Source: Sva-25 sp039714995 (GTDB lineage Bacteria > Pseudomonadota > Gammaproteobacteria > Chromatiales > Chromatiaceae). Taken from it: a stretch of DNA of 14,039 nucleotides. Location: contig JBDLII010000045.1 in assembly GCA_039714995.1 (NCBI GenBank), forward strand, positions 1 through 14,039, written 5' to 3'. The first letter of the stretch is position 1; each line of letters begins with the position of its first letter. The position numbers were made by a program, and so were the translations under genes. The notes below the pieces were generated by a model, which made no database searches, had not been told where the DNA came from, and saw only the letters and a program-made list of their open reading frames with translations. Of this stretch, positions 7,300 through 14,037 are shown piece after piece.

Positions 7300-8814
7300 T
7301 TAGTCCGGTAGAGTGGAGCTGCTGCTGCGCCCCTGCAGCTCGTGGTGTCCGGTTTTCCAGGGGCGAGAGGCGATCACGAAGGCCACGGCAAGAGTTACCA
7401 TCAGCCAGTCACGCCCGATCAGCACCAGCGAGGTCCAGCTGTAGCCGCCGTAGGGTTGCTGCAGCTCGGTGTAGAGATCGCCGGCAAAGATCACCGCGAG
7501 TATGGATGGGATGAAATACCTGATCAGCATATCCCACCAGGGGCCGAGCTTCATCGAGGAGACGCGGTTGATATGATTGCGCAGCCGTTCCGTGCCGAAG
7601 AGCCAGCCAACGACGATGCATTCGAGAATTCCCACGGTGATCAGGCCGTAGTGGGTCAGGTAGTGGTCGACGATATCCAGCCACAAAAGCCCACCCTGGG
7701 TGGTGAAGATGATGGCGCCGAGAAAACCAAGCACCGAGATCATGGTCGCGGCCTTCCTGCGCGACACCCCGAACTTGTCAACCAGGGCCGCGATAAAGGC
7801 CTCGATGATGGAGACGGCCGAGGAGATGCCAGCCACCACCAGGCAGAGAAAGAAGAGCGCGCCGAAGAGATTGCCGCCGGGCATCAGGCTGATCGCCTTG
7901 GGATAGGCGACGAATGCCAGACCGATGCTCTGGCTCACCACCTCCGACATCGGCTTGCCGGTGGAAGTAGCCATGAAGCCCAGCACGGCAAAGACCGCGA
8001 TGCCGGCGAAAATCGAGAAGCCGCTGTTGATCACGACCGTCAGCAGGGCGTTGCGCGTGATGTTGGCCTTCTCCGGCAGATAGCTGGCGTATGCAATCAT
8101 GATGCCGAAACCCAGGCTCAGCGTGAAAAAGACCTGGCTGTAGGCATCGATCCACACCTTGGGCTCGGTCAGTTTGGCGAAGTCCGGGGTCACATAGGCC
8201 TTGAGACCCTCCGCGGCGCCATCCAGGAACAGGGCCCACACGACCAGCACGGTAATCAGCAGCAGCAGCAACGGCATCAGGATCTTGTTTGCCAGCTCGA
8301 TACCGCGCTGCACACCGCGGTAGATGACCGCCCAGCTGATCAGCCATACCACAACCAGGCCATAGAGGATCGGCGTCCTGATCTCGCCCGTTTGTGCAGG
8401 CGAATCGCTGACGCGCAAAAACTCCTTGAAAAAGAAGCTGTCCGGGTCATCTCCCCACCCCAGATTGAAGGAGAGCAGAAAGAAGTTCAGGCACCAGGAG
8501 ATCACGGCGGAGTAGTAGAGCACGATGCCGAACATCACAAAGAGCACGGCCCACCAGCCGAGCCACTCCCACCCTTTCCTGATCTTGGCGTAGGCCAGCG
8601 GCGCCGAGCCAATCCGCTCATGGCCGATGCCGTATTCGAGAATCAGCAGCGGAATGCCGGCCGTCAGCAGGGCGATGATATAGGGGACCAGGAATGCCCC
8701 GCCCCCATGCTCATACGCCAGGTAGCTGAAACGCCAGATATTGCCCAGACCAATTGCCGAGCCAACGGCCGCCAGCAAAAATCCCAGTTGACTGTTCCAC
8801 TCTTCTCGCGCCAT
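7300..8814 (-). CDS. Sodium-dependent transporter, SLC6/NSS family
   Basis: The family imports amino acids or related amines with sodium across the inner membrane using the LeuT fold. The 504-residue protein has the signature of helix 1, GSAIGLGNIWRFSY (18-31), with the unwound sodium and substrate site, followed by GGGAFLVPYIIALL in helix 2. About twelve hydrophobic segments follow, including LSLGFGIMIAYASYL (helix 6 region) and the Ser-rich VVAGISSAVSIIEAF (helix 8 region). The hydrophilic C-terminal tail ends in a Ser run. The substrate cannot be read from the sequence. No small MetS-like partner gene follows it. The start ATG at 8814 has only a weak upstream AGG. Family 2 repeats flank the gene on both sides. 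Confidence 0.93.
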   Translation of the reverse strand: MAREEWNSQLGFLLAAVGSAIGLGNIWRFSYLAYEHGGGAFLVPYIIALLTAGIPLLILEYGIGHERIGSAPLAYAKIRKGWEWLGWWAVLFVMFGIVLYYSAVISWCLNFFLLSFNLGWGDDPDSFFFKEFLRVSDSPAQTGEIRTPILYGLVVVWLISWAVIYRGVQRGIELANKILMPLLLLLITVLVVWALFLDGAAEGLKAYVTPDFAKLTEPKVWIDAYSQVFFTLSLGFGIMIAYASYLPEKANITRNALLTVVINSGFSIFAGIAVFAVLGFMATSTGKPMSEVVSQSIGLAFVAYPKAISLMPGGNLFGALFFLCLVVAGISSAVSIIEAFIAALVDKFGVSRRKAATMISVLGFLGAIIFTTQGGLLWLDIVDHYLTHYGLITVGILECIVVGWLFGTERLRNHINRVSSMKLGPWWDMLIRYFIPSILAVIFAGDLYTELQQPYGGYSWTSLVLIGRDWLMVTLAVAFVIASRPWKTGHHELQGRSSSSTLPD

Positions 8815-8845
8815 GGTTTTTTGTACCTACTTTATTCGATCTCAA

Positions 8846-8890
8846 AGGAATCCCTGAATGAATAATGACGATTCGATCAGAGCTTTCCCA
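8846..8890. repeat. Family 2 repeat relic (two ends joined)
   Basis: AATGACGATTCGATCAGAGC at 8864-8883 is nearly identical to the right ends of the elements near 6790 and, inverted, 7092. The preceding AGGAATCCCTGAATGAAT is an imperfect inverted copy of the same end. This looks like a minimal copy with the hairpin core lost. It lies upstream of the symporter gene. Confidence 0.5.
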
Positions 8891-8970
8891 AGAAAGCTCA
8901 GCTTCTATCGCTACGCGCTTCGCCGACAAGGATGCAGGTGAGGGGCGTTAGCAGGAGGCGAAAGCTTCAA

Positions 8971-9894
8971 TCAGGGCTCTTCCCTTCGTCGCCCGGTGCG
9001 CCGTCTGGCTTTGCGGGCGGCTTTCTGCTCGCGGAGCATGGCAAGCTCGGCCAGCTCCCGTTCCATCATCGCCGGTGTCTCCAGGGTAATTCTCCCCAAT
9101 TTTCCTGAGCGCAGCTCCATCAGGAAGAGCTTTGCCGCCTTGGGCAGATCGACCCGGCCTCCGGGGCGCAGGCAACCACGCTTTCCGCCAACAACCTCGA
9201 GCAACTCAAGCCCGCTTCGCGGCAACTCCTCTATCCGGTAGCGGCGTTGCAGATTTTCGGCATAGTTGTCCAGGAGGTATTCGGCAGCAAAGCATGCAAC
9301 GTCATCATACTCCATGGCCGTCTCCCTGATAGCCCCGGTCGCCGCCAGACGGTAGCCGCTGTTTCTATTCTCGACATTGGGCCACATCACGCCCGGCGTA
9401 TCGTAGAGCATTATGCCATTATGCAGATTGATGCGTTGCTGGGATTTGGTAACCGCCGGCTCGTTGCCGGTCCTGGCAATGCTTCTTCCCGCTAGAAGAT
9501 TGATCAGGGTTGATTTGCCGACATTGGGAATGCCGACGATCATGGTGCGTATCCCTTTCAGCCCGGTGCCTCTGTCCGGCGCCATTTGGCGGCATAAACC
9601 GGGAAGCGCCCTGATCCCGTCCCGATCCTGCCGATGAATGGCAACGCTGTTGACTGACTGCTGCCGCTCAAGATAGGATAGCCACAGTTGTGTGAGCTGC
9701 GGGTCTGCCAGATCACTCTTGTTCAGCAGTTTGATACACGGCTTGTCACCGCGCAGATCGGTCAGCATCGGGTTCTCGCTGCTGAAGGGAATGCGCGCAT
9801 CCAGTACCTCGATTACCAGATCAACCCGGGGCAAGACCTGCCTGATCTCTTTGCCGGCCTTGTGCATATGGCCCGGATACCACTGGATAGGCAT
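8971..9894 (-). CDS. ylqF: Ribosome biogenesis GTPase YlqF/RbgA
   Basis: This circularly permuted GTPase acts in late assembly of the large ribosomal subunit. The permuted order of motifs is visible in the 307-residue protein: G4 NKSD (58-61) comes before the P-loop GIPNVGKS (121-128), a Thr in the G2 region (149) and G3 DTPG (165-168). The N-terminus IQWYPGHMHKAGKEI is characteristic of the YlqF/YawG group. The C-terminal domain ends in a very basic tail (KAARKARRRTGRRR), suited to rRNA binding. The ATG at 9894 has no strong ribosome binding site, but PIQWYPGHM is the expected start. It stands alone, 156 bp from the symporter gene in the same direction, and diverges from the yceI-like gene. 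Confidence 0.95.
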   Translation of the reverse strand: MPIQWYPGHMHKAGKEIRQVLPRVDLVIEVLDARIPFSSENPMLTDLRGDKPCIKLLNKSDLADPQLTQLWLSYLERQQSVNSVAIHRQDRDGIRALPGLCRQMAPDRGTGLKGIRTMIVGIPNVGKSTLINLLAGRSIARTGNEPAVTKSQQRINLHNGIMLYDTPGVMWPNVENRNSGYRLAATGAIRETAMEYDDVACFAAEYLLDNYAENLQRRYRIEELPRSGLELLEVVGGKRGCLRPGGRVDLPKAAKLFLMELRSGKLGRITLETPAMMERELAELAMLREQKAARKARRRTGRRREEP

Positions 9895-9964
9895 ATTTTC
9901 AACATGAGCGGATGAACAGGAGCCCCTATTCTACAGAAAATCCTCCTGCATTCTCTGCGTGGAC

Positions 9965-9994
9965 TTGACAAAAGTTACATTAGTATATTATGAT
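9965..9994 (+). promoter_or_regulatory. Probable sigma70 promoter for the first yceI-like gene
   Basis: A perfect -35 TTGACA (9965-9970) is followed by overlapping -10 candidates: TATTAT (9986-9991, 15-bp spacer) and TATGAT (9989-9994, 18-bp spacer). The second has the better spacing. The start codon at 10028 would give a short leader of roughly 25-30 bases. Confidence 0.6.
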
Positions 9995-10027
9995 TTGCTT
10001 ATATTCAAATAGTGGATGGTATTAGCT

Positions 10028-10777
10028 ATGCATACCAACAGAGTATTTTATCGGACATTCATTGCAGGGATGCTGCTGATTAATCTGTTTTCAGGCGTTG
10101 CTGTGGCTGCAGCCAATGGCATGTCCTCGATGTCCGGCATGAGCGGAATGTCGGCGATGTCGGGGATGTCAGGCAATAGAGCCACCGGCCAGTCATGCTC
10201 GCTCTTCAAAAACAGCAATATCGCCAAGACCATTCGGACAACGCTGCTTAAGGCCGCTGAAAAGGGTCACATGTTCCGTGTCGAGACATCGAACTCGCAG
10301 ATCCGGTTTTGCGTCGACAGCAAAATCCGGGATGTCGAGGGCAGTTTCGGGAAGATTCGCGGCGGAATCGCCCTGGATCAGCAGCAGGTCAGCGAGGAGC
10401 AGGCCGTGATCGTCATTGACACCGGGAGTTTGCAAACCAATAACCCCGTGGTCAAGAGCATGATCAAGAGCGAGGAGTTCTTTGATGTCAAGAATCATCC
10501 GGAGATCCTCTTTGTCAGCACCGGCGTTGAGTGGATCGGCCCCACCAAGGCGGTTCTGAGAGGCGATCTCACGCTGCGCGGCGTGACCAAAACGGTGACC
10601 TTCGATGTTAAACTGACCAGCGCCGAAAAAAAGGCGTACGACGACGATGAGGAGATCATGGTGCATGCAACGACGAGCATCAAGCGCTCCGACTTCGGCA
10701 TGGACAGCTTCACGGGCATGGTGAGTGACTCCGTCAAACTGTGCATGAGCGTCAGGGCCAAGAAGTACCAAGCCTAA
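10028..10777 (+). CDS. YceI-family periplasmic protein with Met-Ser repeat
   Basis: YceI proteins are exported lipocalin-like beta-barrels that bind isoprenoid-type lipids; many have unknown roles. Residues 1 to about 28 form a signal peptide (cleavage near AVA-A). Next comes a six-fold MSx repeat (32-49), then a YceI domain from about residue 80 with FCVDSK (94-99), a VKSMIKSEEFFDVKNHPEILF block, LRGDLTLRGVTKTVTFDV and a terminal SDSVKLCMSVRA. Cys95 and Cys239 are placed on the first and last strands and are shared with the second paralogue at 12536; Cys57 is extra. An ATG four codons upstream (10016) is possible. I prefer 10028 because GGATGG precedes it at suitable spacing and because the paralogue also begins MHT. 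It has its own promoter and terminator, so it is likely monocistronic. Confidence 0.92.
   Translation: MHTNRVFYRTFIAGMLLINLFSGVAVAAANGMSSMSGMSGMSAMSGMSGNRATGQSCSLFKNSNIAKTIRTTLLKAAEKGHMFRVETSNSQIRFCVDSKIRDVEGSFGKIRGGIALDQQQVSEEQAVIVIDTGSLQTNNPVVKSMIKSEEFFDVKNHPEILFVSTGVEWIGPTKAVLRGDLTLRGVTKTVTFDVKLTSAEKKAYDDDEEIMVHATTSIKRSDFGMDSFTGMVSDSVKLCMSVRAKKYQA
10121..10174 (+). repeat. Six 9-bp tandem repeats encoding Met-Ser-x
   Basis: Six consecutive nine-base units each encode Met-Ser followed by Ser, Gly, Gly, Ala, Gly, Gly. Third positions vary (TCC, TCG, AGC, TCA for Ser), so the protein pattern is kept while the DNA has drifted. The tract lies just after the signal peptide of the YceI-like protein. 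Met-rich periplasmic tracts often bind copper(I) or silver; here that is inference. Confidence 0.85.
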
Positions 10778-10798
10778 AATCGCTCACTTGTGAAACCG

Positions 10799-10828
10799 GC
10801 AAAGCCGCCTTATGGCGGCTTTGCTTTG
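10799..10828 (+). terminator. Rho-independent terminator after the first yceI-like gene
   Basis: A perfect 11-bp stem GCAAAGCCGCC/GGCGGCTTTGC with loop TTAT (10799-10824) is followed by TTTGT. It starts 22 bp after the stop codon at 10777. On the other strand the stem is not followed by a T-run, so it is not clearly bidirectional. Confidence 0.88.
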
Positions 10829-10887
10829 TCGCTAAATTCCCGAACAAGCCCCCCATCCTTGTCATCTGGAAGAGAGCCTGCGGCGTT

Positions 10888-11784
10888 TCAGTCTCCAGTC
10901 GCTGTAAAGGGATTCACATCGGAATAGACATCATTGCGAACCGGCGGCAGGGACTTCAGGTAGACGGCGATTGCCCGCTTGTCAGCTGGTGTCAACCGCA
11001 TGCTGCTGGTTCCCAGCACCTCCGCCATGCGTCCCGAGGCGCTGGCGCCATCCGGCTTGACCCCCCTGTCAAAGAAATTGAACAGATCGTGGAGCTTCCA
11101 GTGGCCGATGCCCGTGTTCCTCTCCGGAGTGATATTTGGAACAGGGATGCCGCCGGGACCCTTGCGGTTGCCGGCCAGATGACGGGATCGATTCATGCCG
11201 CCAAGAACACCGCGCGGCGTATGGCACTCGCCGCAATGGCCCAGCGCATTCACCAGGTAGGCGCCGCGATTCCATTGCCGGGATCTTGAACGGTCGGGCC
11301 TGAAGGGGCCGCGCCTGAAATTGGCAAGCTTCCATTGTGCAACCATCCTCCTTGAGCCGAAAATACCCGGCAAATCATGCGGCCTGTTTTTTACCGGATA
11401 GGCGGGCTGCGTCATCAGATAGGCGTACAGGGCTGACATATCCTCGCGCGTCATGTCGGTAAAAGAGGTGTATGGATAGGCGGGAAAATAGTGTTCATGG
11501 TTCGGGCTCTTGCCGTCACGCAGGGCGCGTATAAAATCGGCTTCGCTCCAGGCGCCGATGCCATACTCCCTGTGCGGCGTAATATTGGGCGTGTAAAAGG
11601 TGCCGAAAGGCGTCTCGATAGGGCGTCCGCCAGTCAGCGGCTTGACTCCGGCGTGGCAGGAGCCGCAGCCTGCCGCATCGAAGATGTAGTGCCCGCGTTC
11701 GACAAGCTCCCTGTCAGCCCATGAACTGGAACTGCTGAAGAGTAGCCCCAGCAGCAGAGACATCCTGTATAGTGTTTTCATCAT
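10888..11784 (-). CDS. Diheme cytochrome c, exported
   Basis: This is a periplasmic electron carrier with two covalent hemes. The 298-residue protein has a signal peptide (1 to about 23, cleavage near SWA). Two CxxCH sites are at 40-44 (CGSCH) and 184-188 (CGECH). Each is followed by a PNITP motif (66-70 and 216-220). PAYPYTSFTDMTREDMSALYAYL and RMAEVLGTSSMRLTPADKRAIAVYLKSLPP are like cytochrome subunits of membrane alcohol, gluconate or fructose dehydrogenases. Met111 and Met253 are candidate axial ligands by family pattern. Those relatives usually have three hemes and adjacent dehydrogenase genes; neither is present here, so the partner is unknown. It diverges from sixA with a 51-bp gap. 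The start could be either of two adjacent ATGs. Confidence 0.92.
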   Translation of the reverse strand: MMKTLYRMSLLLGLLFSSSSSWADRELVERGHYIFDAAGCGSCHAGVKPLTGGRPIETPFGTFYTPNITPHREYGIGAWSEADFIRALRDGKSPNHEHYFPAYPYTSFTDMTREDMSALYAYLMTQPAYPVKNRPHDLPGIFGSRRMVAQWKLANFRRGPFRPDRSRSRQWNRGAYLVNALGHCGECHTPRGVLGGMNRSRHLAGNRKGPGGIPVPNITPERNTGIGHWKLHDLFNFFDRGVKPDGASASGRMAEVLGTSSMRLTPADKRAIAVYLKSLPPVRNDVYSDVNPFTATGD

Positions 11785-11835
11785 CGTATCGTCATCCGGA
11801 TCCAGTAAATCATACCCCTATTATAGATTGCCATC

Positions 11836-12324
11836 ATGAAAACCCTCGCTCTCGTCCGTCATGCAAAATCCAGCTGGGATCATCCCGGACTTGCCGATTT
11901 TGAACGCCCCCTGAACAAGCGTGGCCGCCGCGACGCCCCGCGCATGGGAAGCCGTCTGGCAGAACATTACATCCGTCCCGATTTAATCGTCTCCAGCCCG
12001 GCGGTGAGAGCGTTGACAACAGCGGAAGTGATTGCATCGCACATCGGTTACCAGCCATCAGAGATCATCAACGACAGGCGGGTCTATCATGCTTCCAGCA
12101 GCGAGCTGCTCGCTGTAATCAGGGAATTCGATGCCCGTCATCAAACTGTCATGCTGGTCGGGCACAATCCCGGGCTGACAGATCTGGTCGAGCAGCTGGC
12201 GTATGCCGGGATCACCAATATCCCGACCTGTGGCATCGTAATGCTCGGGTTTTCGGCGAATCACTGGCCTGAGGCGACAGCAGAAAACTGTGAACTGCAG
12301 ACCTACGATTATCCAAAAAAATAA
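11836..12324 (+). CDS. sixA: Phosphohistidine phosphatase SixA
   Basis: SixA removes phosphate from phosphohistidine in the cytoplasm; in E. coli its known target is the nitrogen PTS phosphocarrier NPr. The 162-residue protein has the histidine-phosphatase signature LVRHAKSSWD (6-15), with nucleophile His9 preceded by Arg8. Other family features are DFERPLNKRGRRDA (21-34), SSPAVRALTTAE (53-64) and the second catalytic His in VGHNPGLTDL (108-117, His110). The size matches short single-domain SixA proteins. The ATG at 11836 gives the expected MKTLALVRHA start, although no clear ribosome binding site precedes it. It diverges from the cytochrome gene, so the short gap between them must contain both promoters. 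Confidence 0.95.
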   Translation: MKTLALVRHAKSSWDHPGLADFERPLNKRGRRDAPRMGSRLAEHYIRPDLIVSSPAVRALTTAEVIASHIGYQPSEIINDRRVYHASSSELLAVIREFDARHQTVMLVGHNPGLTDLVEQLAYAGITNIPTCGIVMLGFSANHWPEATAENCELQTYDYPKK

Positions 12325-12404
12325 TCCTCCATCAATGCCGTAATCACTGCCATAACACCCCTGATTCCGACTCCCCGCCCTATCCCAAACCTTGTCACAA
12401 TTTT

Positions 12405-12418
12405 ATGATAAATATCAA
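12405..12418. promoter_or_regulatory. FNR/CRP-family-like box, distal
   Basis: ATGATAAATATCAA matches 9 of the 10 fixed bases of the FNR consensus TTGAT-N4-ATCAA. It is the exact reverse complement of the proximal box at 12454-12467. The box centres are 49 bp apart. It lies upstream of the second yceI-like gene in an AT-rich spacer. Confidence 0.55.
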
Positions 12419-12453
12419 TAGATTCATATAACCTATTGTCTTTTAAGGGTATC

Positions 12454-12467
12454 TTGATATTTATCAT
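12454..12467. promoter_or_regulatory. FNR/CRP-family-like box, proximal
   Basis: TTGATATTTATCAT matches 9 of 10 fixed bases of TTGAT-N4-ATCAA. It lies 1 bp before a -35-like TTGACT. With the -10 candidate at 12492-12497 its centre would be about 43 bp before transcription start, close to the usual -41.5 position for activation by FNR, ANR or DNR-type proteins. The regulator itself is not in the window, and dinucleotide AT-richness could produce such a site by chance. Confidence 0.6.
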
Positions 12468-12468
12468 C

Positions 12469-12497
12469 TTGACTTCGAAATCGGATCAAAATAGAGT
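12469..12497 (+). promoter_or_regulatory. Probable promoter of the second yceI-like gene
   Basis: TTGACT (12469-12474) and TAGAGT (12492-12497) are separated by 17 bp. The -35 matches 5 of 6 and the -10 matches 4 of 6 consensus bases. A weak -10 is consistent with a need for an activator at the adjacent FNR-like box. TATATA at 12497-12502 is an alternative -10 with a longer spacer. Confidence 0.45.
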
Positions 12498-12535
12498 ATA
12501 TAAGCATGTACTTATCTATACTATGGAGATCCCGG

Positions 12536-13228
12536 ATGCATACTGGAAATCCTGTTAAAAATTTCATACTGATAACCGTGCTGATGATCGGCGGATTATC
12601 ACAGATCGCCGTTGCCGATCACTACCATAACGGCAAGGTCTCGGAATCTACGCTCAATGCCATGCTCGACGCCTCGAAGATTGGGCATTTGTATCTCATT
12701 CAGCCTGCAACATCGGAAATCGGGTTCTGTATTGACAGCAAGTTCAAGCAGGTCAAAGGCGTGTTCCAAGACATCAGGGGGGGATTCACACTGGAGTCGA
12801 CAGGCAAGGACAACTGTCTTGCACTGCTGACGATCCGGGCCGACAGCGTCAGCACCTCAAGTTCCCTGGTTGACCATGTCATCAAGAGCGAAACATTTTT
12901 TGATACCGAGAAATACCCCGAGATCCTCTTTGAGAGCACCGGCTTCAAGTGGTTGAGTGATACCAGCGGCGTGATGCAGGGAAAGCTTACCCTGCACGGC
13001 GTTACCCGGGCGGTCACCAGCAGCGTTACCCTGATTGATCCCGAAGGGGGGGATGTTGGCGACAGCAACACCCTTCACATCAAGATCAGCACCGCTGTCA
13101 AGCGCTCCGATTTTGACATGGAGTCCATGCCGGATATGGTCAGCGACAAGGTGAGGCTGTGCATGCGCGTCCAGGCGAGCAAACCGGACGCAGCACAAAC
13201 CGTGATGCAAACATCAATCATGCATTAG
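12536..13228 (+). CDS. YceI-family periplasmic protein, second paralogue
   Basis: This 230-residue protein is clearly homologous to the YceI-like protein at 10028. Shared blocks are GFCIDSK (63-69), a VIKSETFFDTEKYPEILFESTG block, GKLTLHGVTRAV, KRSDFDMES and MVSDKVRLCMRV near the end. The signal peptide is residues 1-27 (cleavage after AVA), followed by a short His-containing start (DHYHNG). It lacks the Met-Ser repeat of the first paralogue. Cys65 and Cys209 correspond to the Cys pair of the paralogue and Cys94 is extra. An upstream ATG at 12506 is possible. The ATG at 12536 is preferred because GGAG precedes it by 8 bases and the signal peptide then starts as expected. Its stop codon overlaps that of the convergent L,D-transpeptidase gene. 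It is probably controlled through the FNR-like boxes upstream. Confidence 0.92.
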   Translation: MHTGNPVKNFILITVLMIGGLSQIAVADHYHNGKVSESTLNAMLDASKIGHLYLIQPATSEIGFCIDSKFKQVKGVFQDIRGGFTLESTGKDNCLALLTIRADSVSTSSSLVDHVIKSETFFDTEKYPEILFESTGFKWLSDTSGVMQGKLTLHGVTRAVTSSVTLIDPEGGDVGDSNTLHIKISTAVKRSDFDMESMPDMVSDKVRLCMRVQASKPDAAQTVMQTSIMH

Positions 13229-14037
13229 CGGAACCAGGAGAAAAACGAGTTGCTGTTTTTCGGCTTTTTTTGCTGCTGCGCGCGTCTCTCTTCAGCCGCT
13301 TGCCACTCCGCATAGGAGGCCGGAAGTCCCTGGTCGATATTGATAATCGTCTCACCAGTATTGACAAAGTCGCTGGCGAGCCAGCGGGCATCCTCAACTG
13401 GCACGCGCACGCAGCCGTGGCTGTCATTGTAGCCGGGGACCTTGTATGAGCCATGCAGGGCATAGCCCCGATGGTAGAACATGCAGTAGGGCATCTTGGC
13501 GCCGCCCTTGCCGATCGGAAATTTCTTTGACTTGCAGTCAGCCCCGCCCTTTCTGTAGACGACAAATCTGCCCGGAATCGTCGGGCACGGCGCCTTAACA
13601 TCCTTGCAATACTCCTTGCCACCCGAAATCGGCCCCCAGTTCAGCAGTCTGCCGTCGGCGCCGTAGGCGGCCCATGCCAACACAGACTGCTCAACAAAGA
13701 GACGGGTTCCCTCACCCGGCTTGATCCGCTGTTCGAATGGAGAGATATCCATCAGCGTCAGATTTTCCAGATTCTCAGGTACCGCAATGGTTTTCCCGGT
13801 ACGCAGACGGGTATTCATTCGATTGAGTGTTTTTACAACATCACGCTGCGTTTCATCAGGAAAGAGCTTTTCCCAGCTATCCCCCTTTTGCACGTTGATG
13901 CAGGAGTAACCCGTGACGCCGCAATATTGTTCACCATATCCAGCGACAGCAGAGTGATGAACCATCAGCAACAGGAGCGTCACCTGAAGAAGGAGTGGTA
14001 CTTTTCTACTCTTGACCCGAATCATGCTCTGTTTCAC
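13225..14037 (-). CDS. L,D-transpeptidase (YkuD domain) with LysM-like N-terminal region
   Basis: L,D-transpeptidases crosslink peptidoglycan or attach proteins to it in the periplasm. The protein is up to 270 residues. It has a signal sequence ending near residue 32 (SAVA-G), then a LysM-like stretch at about 46-87 (SCINVQKGDSWEKLF to GKTIAVP), and a YkuD domain at about 111-235. The catalytic motifs are HGS (195-197) and SHGCVR (206-211), with nucleophile Cys209. Six other cysteines (39, 46, 144, 151, 168, 185) could form disulfides in the exported protein. The tail is Gln/Lys-rich and ends NSFFSWFR. The first in-frame start is GTG at 14037; an ATG four codons later (14025) fits equally well. 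The upstream region is outside the window, so the start is unsettled. The stop overlaps the convergent yceI-like gene by 4 bp. Confidence 0.92.
   Translation of the reverse strand: MKQSMIRVKSRKVPLLLQVTLLLLMVHHSAVAGYGEQYCGVTGYSCINVQKGDSWEKLFPDETQRDVVKTLNRMNTRLRTGKTIAVPENLENLTLMDISPFEQRIKPGEGTRLFVEQSVLAWAAYGADGRLLNWGPISGGKEYCKDVKAPCPTIPGRFVVYRKGGADCKSKKFPIGKGGAKMPYCMFYHRGYALHGSYKVPGYNDSHGCVRVPVEDARWLASDFVNTGETIINIDQGLPASYAEWQAAEERRAQQQKKPKNSNSFFSWFR

Noticed and set aside
7342..8865. A 507-codon open frame on the plus strand
   Set aside because: It lies antisense to the SLC6-type symporter gene, is rich in His, Gln and Asp in a pattern typical of a reversed hydrophobic gene, and shows no family motif.
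10799..10828. Bidirectional terminator also serving the cytochrome gene
   Set aside because: On the minus strand the stem is followed by CGGTTTCAC rather than a T-run, and the cytochrome stop is 60 bp away.
10888..11784. Cytochrome subunit of an adjacent alcohol or gluconate dehydrogenase
   Set aside because: No dehydrogenase or third heme site is present nearby, so only a general diheme cytochrome c call is justified; the sugar dehydrogenase at 1-844 is about 10 kb away and of a different type.
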